Assembly (NCBI RefSeq): GCF_014650895.1
Contig: NZ_BMVV01000001.1
Location: 520,222 to 584,221, forward strand
Direction of reading: 5' to 3'
Source of the DNA: Streptomyces omiyaensis
Lineage (GTDB): Bacteria; Actinomycetota; Actinomycetes; Streptomycetales; Streptomycetaceae
Length of the DNA stretch: 64,000 bases
Position numbers and translations under genes: made by a program. Under the pieces are notes generated by a model. It saw nothing but the letters and a program-made list of their open reading frames with translations. It searched no databases and had not been told where the DNA came from. Positions 31,849 through 41,293 of the stretch are shown piece after piece (position 1 is the first letter of the stretch; every line of letters starts with the position of its first letter).

Positions 31849-32760
31849 TCACCAGTGGACGACGACCTTGTCGCCGACCTTCACCTGGTCGAAGAGGGCC
31901 GAGATCTTCGCCCGGTCCCGGACGTTGACGCAGCCGTGCGAGGCCCCGGCGTAGCCGCGCGCCGCGAAGTCCGCCGAGTAGTGCACCGCCTGGCCGCCGC
32001 TGAAGAACATCGCGTACGGCATGGGCGTGTGGTAGATCGTCGACGTCCACTTCCTCGCCTTCCAGCCCACGGCGAAGGTGCCCTCGCGGGTCGGGGTGTT
32101 CTCCGAACCGAAGCGCACGTCCATCGACGACACCACCCGCCCGTCGACCATCCAGGCCAGCGTCCGGCTCTCCTTGCTGATGCAGAGCACCCGGCCGGTC
32201 ATGCAGCGCGCGTCCGGGGTGTCCAGCTTGTTGGTGGTGGACGGCTTCAGCTCGTCCGCCGTCGGCTTCTTCGTCACGGCGAGCAGCCGCTGCCAGGTCG
32301 TCGCGTCCACCACACCCGTGCCGGGCAGGCCGCGCATCTTCTGGAAGGCCGTCACCGCCTTCCCCGTGATCGTGCCGTAGAAGCCGGTCGGCGCCCGGTC
32401 GAAGTGGTCCAGCTGGCGCAGCCGCGCCTGGAGCTCCCGCACCTGCTCGTTCTCGTCCCCGTCCTTCATGAGCGCCTTCGCGGAGGGCGCCGGCGTGGCG
32501 GAGGAGGGGGACGGCGAGGAGTCCGGCGCCGAGGCCGAGGGGGACGGCGGCTTCCCGTCCGACCCCGGCGAGGCCGGCCCGCCGGTCTCCGGCGTCGCCC
32601 CGGTCGCCGGCGCCGTCGCCGGCGCCGTCGCCGGCGTCTTCGGCCTCCCGCTCCCGGACCCCCCTCCGGACCCCGCCGTTCCCTCGGCGCAGCCGGTGGC
32701 GACGAGCGCGACGGCGGCCGCGGCGAGAACGGCCCTGCGTATGGCGGTGGAACGCTTCAT
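31849..32760 (-). CDS. L,D-transpeptidase lipoprotein with peptidoglycan-binding domain
   Basis: A 303-residue exported enzyme. Lipobox VATGC at about residue 24, a Ser/Pro/Ala/Thr linker, a PG_binding_1 domain (LQARLRQLDHFDRAPTGFYG, about 110-155) and a YkuD domain ending in the catalytic ASHGCVNVRD (Cys277). It forms 3-3 cross-links in peptidoglycan or attaches partners to it. ATG at 32760. Divergent from the acyl-CoA mutase gene with 203 bp between. A second, divergent L,D-transpeptidase-like gene is at 54089. Confidence 0.9.
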   Translation of the reverse strand: MKRSTAIRRAVLAAAAVALVATGCAEGTAGSGGGSGSGRPKTPATAPATAPATGATPETGGPASPGSDGKPPSPSASAPDSSPSPSSATPAPSAKALMKDGDENEQVRELQARLRQLDHFDRAPTGFYGTITGKAVTAFQKMRGLPGTGVVDATTWQRLLAVTKKPTADELKPSTTNKLDTPDARCMTGRVLCISKESRTLAWMVDGRVVSSMDVRFGSENTPTREGTFAVGWKARKWTSTIYHTPMPYAMFFSGGQAVHYSADFAARGYAGASHGCVNVRDRAKISALFDQVKVGDKVVVHW

Positions 32761-32963
32761 GGTGTGCCCCCCGTGGAAAGAACTGTGCCCCTAGGGATGC
32801 TTTCCGCCCGCCCGCGGTTGCGCGGGTGCGCGAGCGAGCGCCCATGCTGTGAAAAAGGTCCCAGCGTGCTGCTCTCCACCGGGTCGCACGCCCGCCGCTA
32901 CAGTCCGTCGCGAGGGTCGGTACCGCCGAGTAGCGGCAGCAGGTCAATCGGGAGGCACAAGCA

Positions 32964-34544
32964 ATGGCGCGCGAGTCGGAGTCGGGACTGCCCATCGAGC
33001 CGGTCTACGGCCCGGAGGCCCTGGAGGGCTGGGATCCGTCCGAGAAGCTGGGTGCGCCGGGCGCGTACCCCTTCACACGCGGCGTGTACCCGTCGATGTA
33101 CACGGGCCGCCCGTGGACGATGCGGCAGTACGCCGGCTTCGGCACGGCCGTGGAGTCGAACGCCCGCTACAAGCAGCTCATCGCCAACGGCACGATGGGC
33201 CTGTCGGTCGCCTTCGACCTGCCCACCCAGATGGGCCACGACTCGGACTCGGCGATCGCCGGCGGCGAGGTCGGCAAGGTCGGCGTCGCGATCGACTCGG
33301 TCGACGACATGCGGGTCCTGTTCGACGGCATCCCGCTCGACAAGGTCTCCACGTCGATGACGATCAACGCCCCCGCCTCCCTGCTGCTGCTGATGTACCA
33401 GCTCGTCGGCGAGGAGCAGGGCGTACCGGCCGACAGGCTGACCGGCACGATCCAGAACGACGTGCTGAAGGAGTACATCGCCCGCGGCACGTACATCTTC
33501 CCGCCGAAGCCCTCGCTGCGGCTGATCGCGGACATCTTCAAGTACTGCCGGGCCGAGATCCCGAAGTGGAACACGATCTCGATCTCCGGCTACCACATGG
33601 CCGAGGCCGGCGCCTCGCCCGCGCAGGAGATCGCCTTCACCCTCGCCGACGGCATCGAGTACGTCCGCACCGCCGTCGCCGCCGGCATGGACGTCGACGA
33701 CTTCGCCCCCCGGCTCTCCTTCTTCTTCGTCGCCCGCACGACGATCCTGGAGGAGGTGGCGAAGTTCCGCGCCGCCCGCCGGATCTGGGCGCGCGTGATG
33801 AAGGAGGAGTTCGGCGCCGAGAACCCCAAGTCGCTGATGCTCCGCTTCCACACCCAGACCGCGGGCGTGCAGCTGACCGCCCAGCAGCCCGAGGTCAACC
33901 TGGTCCGCGTCGCCGTCCAGGGCCTCGCGGCCGTCCTCGGCGGCACCCAGTCCCTGCACACCAACTCCTTCGACGAGGCCATCGCCCTCCCCACCGACAA
34001 GTCCGCCCGCCTCGCCCTGCGCACCCAGCAGGTCCTCGCGTACGAGACCGACGTCACCGCCACCGTCGACCCCTTCGCGGGCTCCTACGTCGTCGAGAGG
34101 ATGACCGACGAGGTGGAGGCCGCCGCGCTGGAGCTGATGGCCAAGGTGGAGGAGCTGGGCGGCGCGGTCGACGCCATCGAGCGCGGCTTCCAGAAGAGCG
34201 AGATCGAGCGCTCCGCCTACCGCATCGCGCAGGAGACCGACTCCGGCGAGCGGGTCGTCGTCGGCGTCAACCGCTACACGATCGACGTCGAGGAGCCCTA
34301 CGAGCCGCTGCGCGTCGACCCGGCGATCGAGGCCCAGCAGGCCGAGCGCCTCGCCCGGCTCCGCGCCGAGCGCGACCAGCCGGCCGTCGACGCCGCCCTC
34401 GCCGCCCTGAAGAAGGCGGCCGAGGGCACCGACAACGTCCTCTACCCCATGAAGGAGGCCCTCAGGGCCCGGGCCACCGTCGGCGAGGTCTGCGACGCCC
34501 TGCGCGAGGTGTGGGGCACCTACGTCCCCAGCGACGTCTTCTGA
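32964..34544 (+). CDS. acyl-CoA mutase large subunit (methylmalonyl/isobutyryl-CoA mutase family)
   Basis: A 526-residue TIM-barrel subunit without the B12-binding domain. Hallmarks are [96 protein letters not shown] and [20 protein letters not shown]. Methylmalonyl-CoA mutases are larger; the short form with a separate cobalamin subunit is the isobutyryl-CoA mutase or related arrangement. No small-subunit gene is in this window, so the partner is elsewhere. The Tyr in YPSMY is methylmalonyl-type, so the substrate is not settled. ATG at 32964 with GGGAGGC 8 bases upstream. Confidence 0.9.
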   Translation: MARESESGLPIEPVYGPEALEGWDPSEKLGAPGAYPFTRGVYPSMYTGRPWTMRQYAGFGTAVESNARYKQLIANGTMGLSVAFDLPTQMGHDSDSAIAGGEVGKVGVAIDSVDDMRVLFDGIPLDKVSTSMTINAPASLLLLMYQLVGEEQGVPADRLTGTIQNDVLKEYIARGTYIFPPKPSLRLIADIFKYCRAEIPKWNTISISGYHMAEAGASPAQEIAFTLADGIEYVRTAVAAGMDVDDFAPRLSFFFVARTTILEEVAKFRAARRIWARVMKEEFGAENPKSLMLRFHTQTAGVQLTAQQPEVNLVRVAVQGLAAVLGGTQSLHTNSFDEAIALPTDKSARLALRTQQVLAYETDVTATVDPFAGSYVVERMTDEVEAAALELMAKVEELGGAVDAIERGFQKSEIERSAYRIAQETDSGERVVVGVNRYTIDVEEPYEPLRVDPAIEAQQAERLARLRAERDQPAVDAALAALKKAAEGTDNVLYPMKEALRARATVGEVCDALREVWGTYVPSDVF

Positions 34545-34575
34545 CCCACTCGTCCCCGTAGACGCAGCTCACAGC

Positions 34576-34603
34576 GGAGTGTCGTGCACCTGTGCGACAC
34601 TCC
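34576..34603 (+). promoter_or_regulatory. 9-bp perfect inverted repeat directly before the LysE start
   Basis: GGAGTGTCG (34576-34584) and CGACACTCC (34595-34603) with a 10-base spacer end 4 bases before the ATG at 34608, where a ribosome binding site should be and none is seen apart from GGAG within the left arm. It could be an operator or an mRNA hairpin that limits translation. Confidence 0.55.
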
Positions 34604-34607
34604 GCCC

Positions 34608-35264
34608 ATGCTGGGTGTCACCGATCTGCCGACCTATCTCGCCGGGCTCGTCCTCATCATCCTCCTCCCGGGGCCGAACTCGCTCTACGTGCTGTCCGTC
34701 GCCGCCCGCAAGGGCACCAGGACGGGGTACAAGGCCGCCGCCGGCGTCTTCACCGGCGACACGATCCTGATGACCCTGGCCGCCCTCGGCGCGGCCTCCC
34801 TCCTCCAGACCACCCCGCTCCTCTTCACCGTCGTGAAGTACGCGGGCGCCGGCTACCTGGCCTGGATGGCGTACGGGATGCTCCGCGCCGCCCTCGACAT
34901 GTGGCGCTCCCGCCGCGAACCCGCCGGCGCCGGGACCGAGTCGCCCGAGAGCGGCTCCACCGAGCACCCGTACCGCCGGGCCCTCGTCATCAGCCTCTTC
35001 AACCCGAAGGCGATCCTCTTCCTGATCTCCTTCTTCGTGCAGTTCGTGGACCCCTCCTACGCCTACCCGGCGCTCTCCTTCCTGGTCCTCGGCACCCTCC
35101 TCCAGCTCGGCAGCTTCCTCTACCTGACGACGCTCATCTTCAGCGGCACCCGCCTCGCCGCCGCCTTCCGCCGCCGCAAGCGCCTCTCCGCCGGAGCCAC
35201 CTCCGCCGCCGGCGCCCTCTTCCTCGGCTTCGCCGTCAAACTCTCCCTGAGCAGCGCCGCCTGA
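34608..35264 (+). CDS. LysE family amino-acid exporter
   Basis: A 218-residue protein with six hydrophobic segments. LVLIILLPGPNSLYVLSVAA is the family N-terminal motif with the PGPN turn, followed by AAAGVFTGDTILM; the second half has SLFNPKAILFLISFFVQF. Members (LysE, LeuE/YeaS, RhtB) export amino acids; the closest type by eye is LeuE. ATG at 34608 directly follows a hairpin. A 47-bp gap separates the hairpin from the mutase gene upstream, no operon is evident. Confidence 0.88.
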   Translation: MLGVTDLPTYLAGLVLIILLPGPNSLYVLSVAARKGTRTGYKAAAGVFTGDTILMTLAALGAASLLQTTPLLFTVVKYAGAGYLAWMAYGMLRAALDMWRSRREPAGAGTESPESGSTEHPYRRALVISLFNPKAILFLISFFVQFVDPSYAYPALSFLVLGTLLQLGSFLYLTTLIFSGTRLAAAFRRRKRLSAGATSAAGALFLGFAVKLSLSSAA

Positions 35265-35287
35265 CGCCGCGGCCCCGCCCGCTTGAC

Positions 35288-35304
35288 CCTCACACGGTGT
35301 GAGG
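35288..35304 (+). promoter_or_regulatory. MerR-type operator/promoter
   Basis: CCTCACAC-G-GTGTGAGG is a perfect palindrome overlapping TTGACC (35283-35288), 20 bp upstream of the merR start. The placement against the -35 is typical of MerR-family promoters, which are often formed by inverted repeats within an over-long spacer. Confidence 0.65.
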
Positions 35305-35323
35305 CCGTTCCGTAGGGGGCGTC

Positions 35324-36145
35324 ATGTTCACCATCGGAGACTTCGCCCGGCACGGGCGGGTGTCGGTCCGGATGCTGCGTCACTACGACGCGATCGGACT
35401 GCTGCGCCCGGCCCACGTCGACCCGCACAGCGGGTACCGCCGCTACACGGCGGACCAGCTCGCGCGGCTCAACCGCGTCATCGCGCTGAAGGACCTCGGC
35501 TTCACCCTGGAACAGGTGGGGGCCATCCTCGGCGACGAGATCGGCGCGGAGGAGCTGCGCGGGATGCTGCGACTGCGCCGGGCCGAGCTCGAGGCCGCGC
35601 TGGAGGAGACGCGGACGCGGCTCGCCCAGGTCGGTGCGAGGCTCCGAGCCATCGAGAGCGAGGGACGCATGTCCACTCAGGACGTCGTCGTCAAGAACAT
35701 CCCCGCCGTGCGCGTCGCCGAGCTGAGCGCGGTCGCCGCCGGCTTCGGCCCGCACGACATCGGGCCCGTCATCGGCCCGCTCTACGACGAGCTGTGCGGC
35801 CGGCTGGAGGCCGCCGGGGTCACCGGCTTCGGCCCCGGGCTCGCGTACTACGAGGACGCGGGCCGGGGGGACGGCTCGGTGCTCGTGCACGCCGCGATGA
35901 CCGTGGCCGAGGGGACGGCCGCGGAGGGCGTCCTGGTGCACGTGCTGCCCGGGATCGAGGAGGCGGCGACCATCGTGCACCGCGGCTCGATGGACGACAT
36001 CCTGCCGACGGCGCAGAACCTGGCCCGGTGGATCGACACCAACGGGTACAAGCCGAGCGGCTACGCCCGGGAGCTCTACCTGGAGTGCCCGGAGGACCGC
36101 TCGCGCTGGGTGACCGAGATCCAGGAGGCCATCACCCGCCCGTGA
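35324..36145 (+). CDS. MerR family regulator with GyrI-like effector-binding domain
   Basis: A 273-residue regulator of the BmrR/TipA-like type. The winged helix is MFTIGDFARHGRVSVRMLRH with GLLRPAHVDPHSGYRRY; a coiled coil (RRAELEAALEETRTRLAQVG) leads to a C-terminal GyrI-like domain (STQDVVVKNIPAVRVAEL to GYARELYLECPEDRSRW), which binds hydrophobic compounds in this family. AGGGGG precedes the ATG by 5 bases. Probably controls its own promoter through the palindrome at 35288; other targets not visible, LysE upstream being one option. Confidence 0.88.
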   Translation: MFTIGDFARHGRVSVRMLRHYDAIGLLRPAHVDPHSGYRRYTADQLARLNRVIALKDLGFTLEQVGAILGDEIGAEELRGMLRLRRAELEAALEETRTRLAQVGARLRAIESEGRMSTQDVVVKNIPAVRVAELSAVAAGFGPHDIGPVIGPLYDELCGRLEAAGVTGFGPGLAYYEDAGRGDGSVLVHAAMTVAEGTAAEGVLVHVLPGIEEAATIVHRGSMDDILPTAQNLARWIDTNGYKPSGYARELYLECPEDRSRWVTEIQEAITRP

Positions 36146-36194
36146 CCGCGCGGGCCCGGGACCCCCGCACGGGTCCCGGGCCGGCCGCGGACGC

Positions 36195-37520
36195 CTACTT
36201 CCGCAGGGCTTTGCGCAGGCGCAGGGCCCTGCGGGCCAGCCGGCGGACCTTCGGGTGCCGGGGGACGGGAAGGCCGCCCGGGAGGTCCAGGATGGTGAGC
36301 CGGCGCCGGTTGAAGTGGTGCCGGGTGCGCTCGGCGTGCGGCCCGGACAGGTGGCGTACCGCCGCCTCGCGCAGGTCGGCCCTTATGTTCGGCTGCATCG
36401 CGAAGCCGACCGCGGCGACCAGGTCGTCGAGGCGGGCCGGGTCCGTCACCGGCTCCTCGTCCTCCGGTCCGGGCGTCAGCGGCGGGACGACCGCGTCGAC
36501 GACGGTCAGCGGGATCCGGTTGCTGTTCTGGAAGGGGGTGAGCCTCCGCAGCAGCTCCCGGGTGCCGACCCGGGCGACCGGCAGGCCGTAGAAGGTGCGG
36601 GCGGTCATGAGCGCCGTCGAGAAGCAGCCGACGACGAGGGAGGGCCGCAGCTCGCGGTAGAGCACCTCGGCGAGCACCGGGCGGGTCTCGACCGAGAGCG
36701 CGGCGCCGAGCCGCGCCGCCTCCTCGGCCAGCGACGCCGTCCAGGAGTCGGGGGCGGTGGGGTGCGGCTTGAAGACGAGCCGCCGGTGGCCGCGGGCGAC
36801 CGCGCCCCGCACCATGTCCAGGTGCAGCTCCTCCTCCTCGGCGGCGGTCATCAGGTTCAGCGCCGCCAGGTACTGGCCGAGGAGCAGCGCGGGGCCCTCG
36901 GCACCGCCGGCCGGGGCGTCCGCGCCGGCCAGTTCGGCGACGGCCGCGGTGAAGGCGGCCACGGGCACGGTCTCCGGGACCGTGCCGAACTCGCCGAGCA
37001 GCAGCGGCCGCAGCCCCGGCACCAGGTCGAGGTGGAGGAGGCGGGCGACGCGGCCGCCGATCAGCGGGTCGATCTTGTTGCGGGTCGGCCCGTAGCTCAT
37101 CAGCCCGTCGGCGTAGACGGTGATCGAGGCCTCCGGGAGGAGGGTGGCGACGGCGAGCGCGGGGGTGACCTGGATGGACTCCAGGACCAGCTCGACCCGG
37201 TCGTCGCCGAGTCCCCACAGCCGGTGGAGGTGGCGCTGGAGCATCGGCACGTCCTGGCCGCGCGGGGTCCAGCCGCCGGGGTGGAGCGGGGAGATGGTCT
37301 CGTTCCACGACAGCACCTCGTCGAAGCGGTCGCGGATCCGGGCGAAGCCCTCGGAGGTGTCGAAGGACGGGGTGGTCTCCGGGACGGGCGCGTTGTCGGT
37401 GACGAGGAGGATCCGGCGGTCGGCACCGTCGAAGCACCCGCTGTCCAGGGCGGCGGCCAGGGTGACCGCGCCGTAGAGGGTGGAGGCGGCGAAGATCTGG
37501 GTCGTACGGTTCCCGTTCAC
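36195..37520 (-). CDS. alpha-2,8-polysialyltransferase-like glycosyltransferase
   Basis: A 441-residue cytosolic protein. TQIFAASTLYGAVTLAAALD opens it, PEASITVYADGLMSYGPTRN carries the polysialyltransferase-family acid-rich turn, and RRLVFKPHPTAPDSW with LVVGCFSTALMTARTFYGLP are the donor-binding blocks (K-P-H-P and S-T-A) seen in POLYSIA and capsule transferases. It would add nonulosonic acid residues from CMP-sugar donors. GTG at 37520 overlaps the preceding stop by 4 bases, so it is coupled to the GT2 gene. Divergent operon of the nonulosonic acid cluster. Confidence 0.7.
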   Translation of the reverse strand: MNGNRTTQIFAASTLYGAVTLAAALDSGCFDGADRRILLVTDNAPVPETTPSFDTSEGFARIRDRFDEVLSWNETISPLHPGGWTPRGQDVPMLQRHLHRLWGLGDDRVELVLESIQVTPALAVATLLPEASITVYADGLMSYGPTRNKIDPLIGGRVARLLHLDLVPGLRPLLLGEFGTVPETVPVAAFTAAVAELAGADAPAGGAEGPALLLGQYLAALNLMTAAEEEELHLDMVRGAVARGHRRLVFKPHPTAPDSWTASLAEEAARLGAALSVETRPVLAEVLYRELRPSLVVGCFSTALMTARTFYGLPVARVGTRELLRRLTPFQNSNRIPLTVVDAVVPPLTPGPEDEEPVTDPARLDDLVAAVGFAMQPNIRADLREAAVRHLSGPHAERTRHHFNRRRLTILDLPGGLPVPRHPKVRRLARRALRLRKALRK

Positions 37521-38548
37521 GCGGCCGCCTCCGAGGGGGCCGTGCCGGCCGCCGGGCCCCGGCCGCCCGGCGGGGCCGGCGGCGGCGGTGCGGGGCGGCG
37601 GCGGCGCAGCCTGCGCAGGACGGCGGCCCGGTCGCCGCCCATCGCGGTCAGCGCCTCGTCGAGGACGTCCTGCGGCATCCGGCGCAGCGCGCCCGCGCTC
37701 ATCGCCTTCAGCTGCCGGGCCACCTCGGGTTCGAACTTCTCGATGGAGCCGATGTGATGGGCGATCACCGCGCAATAGGTGCGGACGGCCTTCGGCAGAA
37801 AGCGGTCCGCCTCCCGGTCCCCGGCCGTCTCCTGGACGACCTGGTCGAATGCGCGGATGAAATCCAATTGCCGGACGTCGCCGATCTGGGTGAGCGAGGT
37901 CGCCACTCCGCGCCGGTAGAAGACGCCGAGTTCGCCTATCGCGGCGAAGGATTTCGCCTCGCGGTGCAGCCGCCAGATCCACGGCCGGTCCTCGGCGGTG
38001 CGCAGACCGTGCGGAAAGTGCAGCAGGCCCCGGTCGAGGAGCCGGCGGTGGTAGATCCCGGCCCAGGCGAAGGGGTAGTCGACGGAGGTCGTGCGGTGGG
38101 AGGGGAGGATCGCCTCGCGCGGGTCGAGGACCTCGGACCGGCGCGGGACGGGCACCCGGCGGACCGAGCGGGCGCGGCCGGTGACCGAGGTGTGGTCGGT
38201 GCGCAGGAAGTCGCAGCCGAGTCCTTCGGCGGCGGCGACCAGGCGTCCGTAGTAGCCGGGGGAGAGCCAGTCGTCCCCGTCCAGGAAGGTGAGGAACTCG
38301 CCGCGGGCCGCGTCCAGGCCGGTGTTGCGGGCGGTCGCCAGGCCCTCGTTCCGCTCGTGCCGGATCAGGACGGCGCCGGGCAGCGCGCGCGCGGCGCGTT
38401 CGAGGATGTCCGGGGTGTCGTCCGACGAGCAGTCGTCGACGAGGAGGAACTCGAAGTCGTCGCGGGCGTTGGCGCGCAGACTGGCGAGGGTGTCGGGGGC
38501 GTATGTCTGCACGTTGAAGAACGGCACGACGACGGAGAGCTTGACCAC
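37517..38548 (-). CDS. GT2 family glycosyltransferase
   Basis: A 343-residue GT-A enzyme. VKLSVVVPFFNVQTYAPDTL, FLLVDDCSSDDTPDILERAA, RNTGLDAARGEFLTFLDGDD (the D-x-D metal site) and RTAEDRPWIWRL are the GT2 blocks, resembling CDP-glycerol or wall-polymer transferases. The C terminus is Arg/Pro/Ala-rich. GTG at 38548 gives the standard N terminus; an upstream ATG would add 39 residues of unlike composition. First gene of the minus-strand operon, 220 bp from the divergent DUF6716 gene, where the shared promoters must be. Confidence 0.85.
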   Translation of the reverse strand: MVKLSVVVPFFNVQTYAPDTLASLRANARDDFEFLLVDDCSSDDTPDILERAARALPGAVLIRHERNEGLATARNTGLDAARGEFLTFLDGDDWLSPGYYGRLVAAAEGLGCDFLRTDHTSVTGRARSVRRVPVPRRSEVLDPREAILPSHRTTSVDYPFAWAGIYHRRLLDRGLLHFPHGLRTAEDRPWIWRLHREAKSFAAIGELGVFYRRGVATSLTQIGDVRQLDFIRAFDQVVQETAGDREADRFLPKAVRTYCAVIAHHIGSIEKFEPEVARQLKAMSAGALRRMPQDVLDEALTAMGGDRAAVLRRLRRRRPAPPPPAPPGGRGPAAGTAPSEAAA

Positions 38549-38767
38549 GGGGCCGACGCTAGGCGCCGCCCCGGCCGCTCCGCCGACCGGCCGGGGGCTT
38601 TTCGGTGAACACGAAGCGGCGGGCTGATTAACCGCCTTTCCCTCAGGGGATTTCGGGCCGTCCAACGGCTGAATCCCGGGCCGCTTCAGATCGCGGAGAG
38701 GTGCTGTTCACCGTTTGTTGCCGCCCAGTTGGGCCGTTGACCCGAATGCCCTTCTAGCGTCCTCGAC

Positions 38768-40072
38768 GTGCCAGCAAGTTCCAGTGAAGCGGTACGGATC
38801 GCCGTACTCGCGGATTCCGACACCCGGTGGAAATGGGGTGCGCTCACCGCGCGCCGCATCACCGCGGCCGACGCCCCGGGCGCCGAGAGCGAGCCGACCG
38901 GCTTCGTGCTCCGCGGCCGTGCCACCCCCACCGCCCGCCAGCTCGCCGAGACGGGGGCCTCCACGGCCGCCCCGCGCGAGGTGACCGGCGCGGAGTTCCT
39001 GCGCGAGGTGCGGGACGCGGAGGCGCGCGGCGAGCGGTACGACGTGGTCGTCCTCGCGCTGGTGGGCGGCACGGTCCGGGCCGTGCTCCAGGGCCTGGCC
39101 GACCTCGGCCTCGACCGCCGGCCGGTGGTCGTCACCGGATACGTCGGGGTGGTCTACGAGAAGCTGGCCGACGGACTGCTGCTGCGCCACGGCGCCGATG
39201 TCGTCCTCGCCAACTCCCGGCACGACGCGGACCGGTTCCGCGCCGTGTACGAGGGGGTGGGCGCGGGCGCCGAGTCGGTGGTCGAGGCGGCCCTGCCGTT
39301 CCTCGGCGGCGCCCCGTACCGCCCCGAGGCGGGCCGCGACACCCTGGTGTTCGCCGCCCAGCCGTCGGTGCCGGTCACCCGCGCCGAGCGGGTGTACGTC
39401 CTGGAACGACTGGTCCGGCACGCCCGGCTGCACCCGGGGCGCGAGGTCCTCCTCAAGCTCCGCTCCAAGCCCGGCGAGCACACCACGCACCTGGAGGAGC
39501 ACCCGTACCAGCGGCTGGTGCGCGACCTGGACCCGCCCGCCAACTTCCGCCTGGTGTACGGGCACATGGGCGAGGTCCTGGACCGCACCGACCTGCTGGT
39601 CACCGTCTCCTCCACCGCCGCCCTGGAGGCCCTGCACCGCCGGATCCCCACCGCGGTCCTCACCGACTGCGGGGTCCGCGAGGTCAACGGCAACCACCAC
39701 TTCATCGGCTCCGGCCTCCTCACCTCCTTCGACCGGCTCGACCGGGGCGAGGCGCCCGAGCCCGACGAGGCGTGGCTGGCCCGCCAGGGAGTGGCCTCCG
39801 AAGGGGGGTACGACTCCGCCTTCGACGCCGCGCGCGAGCGGGTCGCGGCCCTCCTCGCGCGGCCCGGACTCCCCCCGATCAGCCCCTACTACACCGCGGA
39901 GACGGCCCCCGGCTACCTGCCGGGGATCCTCGCCCGCCACCGCCTGGACGTCTCCGCGCCCCCGGTCCGCGACAGCGGGCTGCGCCGGATCGTCCGCGAG
40001 GCGGCGCGCGGCGCCTACCGCCACGGCGTCCAGCGCGTGGCCCCCGTCGTCCGACGCCTGGGAGAACTGTGA
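38768..40072 (+). CDS. DUF6716 family putative glycosyltransferase
   Basis: A 434-residue protein starting at GTG 38768. It has a GT-B-like plan: AVRIAVLADSDTRWKWGALT, PVVVTGYVGVVYEKLADGLL, HGADVVLANSRHDADRFRAV and LLVTVSSTAALEALHRRIPT, the last resembling the S-S-T-A donor motif of sialyl and polysialyl transferases. I know it as the DUF6716 family of actinobacteria. Its TGA overlaps the ATG of the cytidylyltransferase by one base, placing it in the nonulosonic acid operon. Confidence 0.72.
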   Translation: MPASSSEAVRIAVLADSDTRWKWGALTARRITAADAPGAESEPTGFVLRGRATPTARQLAETGASTAAPREVTGAEFLREVRDAEARGERYDVVVLALVGGTVRAVLQGLADLGLDRRPVVVTGYVGVVYEKLADGLLLRHGADVVLANSRHDADRFRAVYEGVGAGAESVVEAALPFLGGAPYRPEAGRDTLVFAAQPSVPVTRAERVYVLERLVRHARLHPGREVLLKLRSKPGEHTTHLEEHPYQRLVRDLDPPANFRLVYGHMGEVLDRTDLLVTVSSTAALEALHRRIPTAVLTDCGVREVNGNHHFIGSGLLTSFDRLDRGEAPEPDEAWLARQGVASEGGYDSAFDAARERVAALLARPGLPPISPYYTAETAPGYLPGILARHRLDVSAPPVRDSGLRRIVREAARGAYRHGVQRVAPVVRRLGEL

Positions 40073-41280
40073 TGACCGTGAAGAAGCCGAGCCCCACCGT
40101 GCTGGCCGTCATCCCCGCGCGGGGCGGTTCCAAGGGCGTCCCCGCCAAGAACCTCGCCCCGGTCGCCGGGATCCCGCTGGTCGGCCGGGCCGTCCGCGCC
40201 TGCCTCGACGCCGCGGGCGTCACCGACGTCGTGGTCTCCACCGACGACCCCGCCATCGAGGCCGCGGCCCGCTCCTTCGGCGCCGGGGCCGTCCGCCGCC
40301 CGGCCGCGATCGCCGGCGACACCGCCACCAGCGAGTCCGCCGTCCTGCACGCCCTCGACGCCTTCGAGGCGGAGCGGGGCCGCACCGCCGACGTGGTCCT
40401 CCTCGTCCAGTGCACCAGCCCCTTCCTCACCGCGCGGGAGGTCGCCGAGGCCGTCGGCCGGATCGTCTCCGGCACCGCCGACACCGCCTTCACCGCGGCG
40501 CCCTCGCACGGCTTCCTGTGGCGGGAGACGCCCGACGGCGCCACCGGCGTCAACCACGACAAGGCCCACCGCCCGCGCCGCCAGGACCGCGAGCCCGAGT
40601 ACCTGGAGACCGGCGCCGTCTACGCGATGGACGCGGCCGGGTTCCGTACCCACGGGCACCGCTTCTTCGGCCGCACCGCCGTCGTCGTCACCGACCCGGC
40701 CCGCGTCCTGGAGATCGACGACCCGCACGACCTGGCCCGCGCCAAGGCGCTGGCGCCGCTCCTCGACGAGCCGGCCACCCCGTCCTTCGCCGACGTCGAC
40801 GCGGTCGTCCTCGACTTCGACGGCACCCAGACCGACGACCGGGTCCACCTCGACGCGGAGGGCCGCGAGTTCGTCTCCGCCCACCGCGGCGACGGCCTCG
40901 GCATCGCGGCCCTGCGCCGCGCCGGACTGCCCGTCCTCATCCTCTCCACCGAACAGAACCCCGTCGTCGCCGCCCGCGCCCGGAAGCTGCGGATCCCCGT
41001 CCTGCACGGGATCGACCGCAAGGACCTCGCCCTCAAGGAGTGGTGCGAGGCCGAGTCCATCGACCCCGCGCGCGTCCTCTACGCCGGCAACGACGTCAAC
41101 GACCTGCCCTGCTTCCACCTCGTCGGCTGGCCCGTCGCGGTGGGCAGCGCCCACGACTCCGTCCGGGCCGCGGCCCGCGCGGTCACCGTCACCCCGGGCG
41201 GCTTCGGCGCGATCCGCGAGATCGCCGCCTGGCTCCTCGGACCCGAGCTGAACACCCCTGCCACCCCTCTCGCCAACTGA
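40072..41280 (+). CDS. neuA: acylneuraminate cytidylyltransferase fused to a KdsC-like HAD phosphatase
   Basis: A 402-residue two-domain enzyme. The first 230 residues are the CMP-sugar synthetase: VLAVIPARGGSKGVPAKNLA (about 10-29), VVSTDDPAIE, VVLLVQCTSPFLTAREVAEA and EYLETGAVYAMD. The second part begins DAVVLDFDGTQTDD (about 243-256), the HAD nucleophile loop, with LILSTEQNPVVAARARKL and YAGNDVNDLPCFHLVGWPVA, as in KdsC and in vertebrate-type CMAS fusions. It could both remove the 9-phosphate and activate the sugar with CTP. Coupled at both ends within the operon; NeuB follows after 13 bp. Confidence 0.9.
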   Translation: MTVKKPSPTVLAVIPARGGSKGVPAKNLAPVAGIPLVGRAVRACLDAAGVTDVVVSTDDPAIEAAARSFGAGAVRRPAAIAGDTATSESAVLHALDAFEAERGRTADVVLLVQCTSPFLTAREVAEAVGRIVSGTADTAFTAAPSHGFLWRETPDGATGVNHDKAHRPRRQDREPEYLETGAVYAMDAAGFRTHGHRFFGRTAVVVTDPARVLEIDDPHDLARAKALAPLLDEPATPSFADVDAVVLDFDGTQTDDRVHLDAEGREFVSAHRGDGLGIAALRRAGLPVLILSTEQNPVVAARARKLRIPVLHGIDRKDLALKEWCEAESIDPARVLYAGNDVNDLPCFHLVGWPVAVGSAHDSVRAAARAVTVTPGGFGAIREIAAWLLGPELNTPATPLAN

Positions 41281-41293
41281 AGGAAGCACCACC

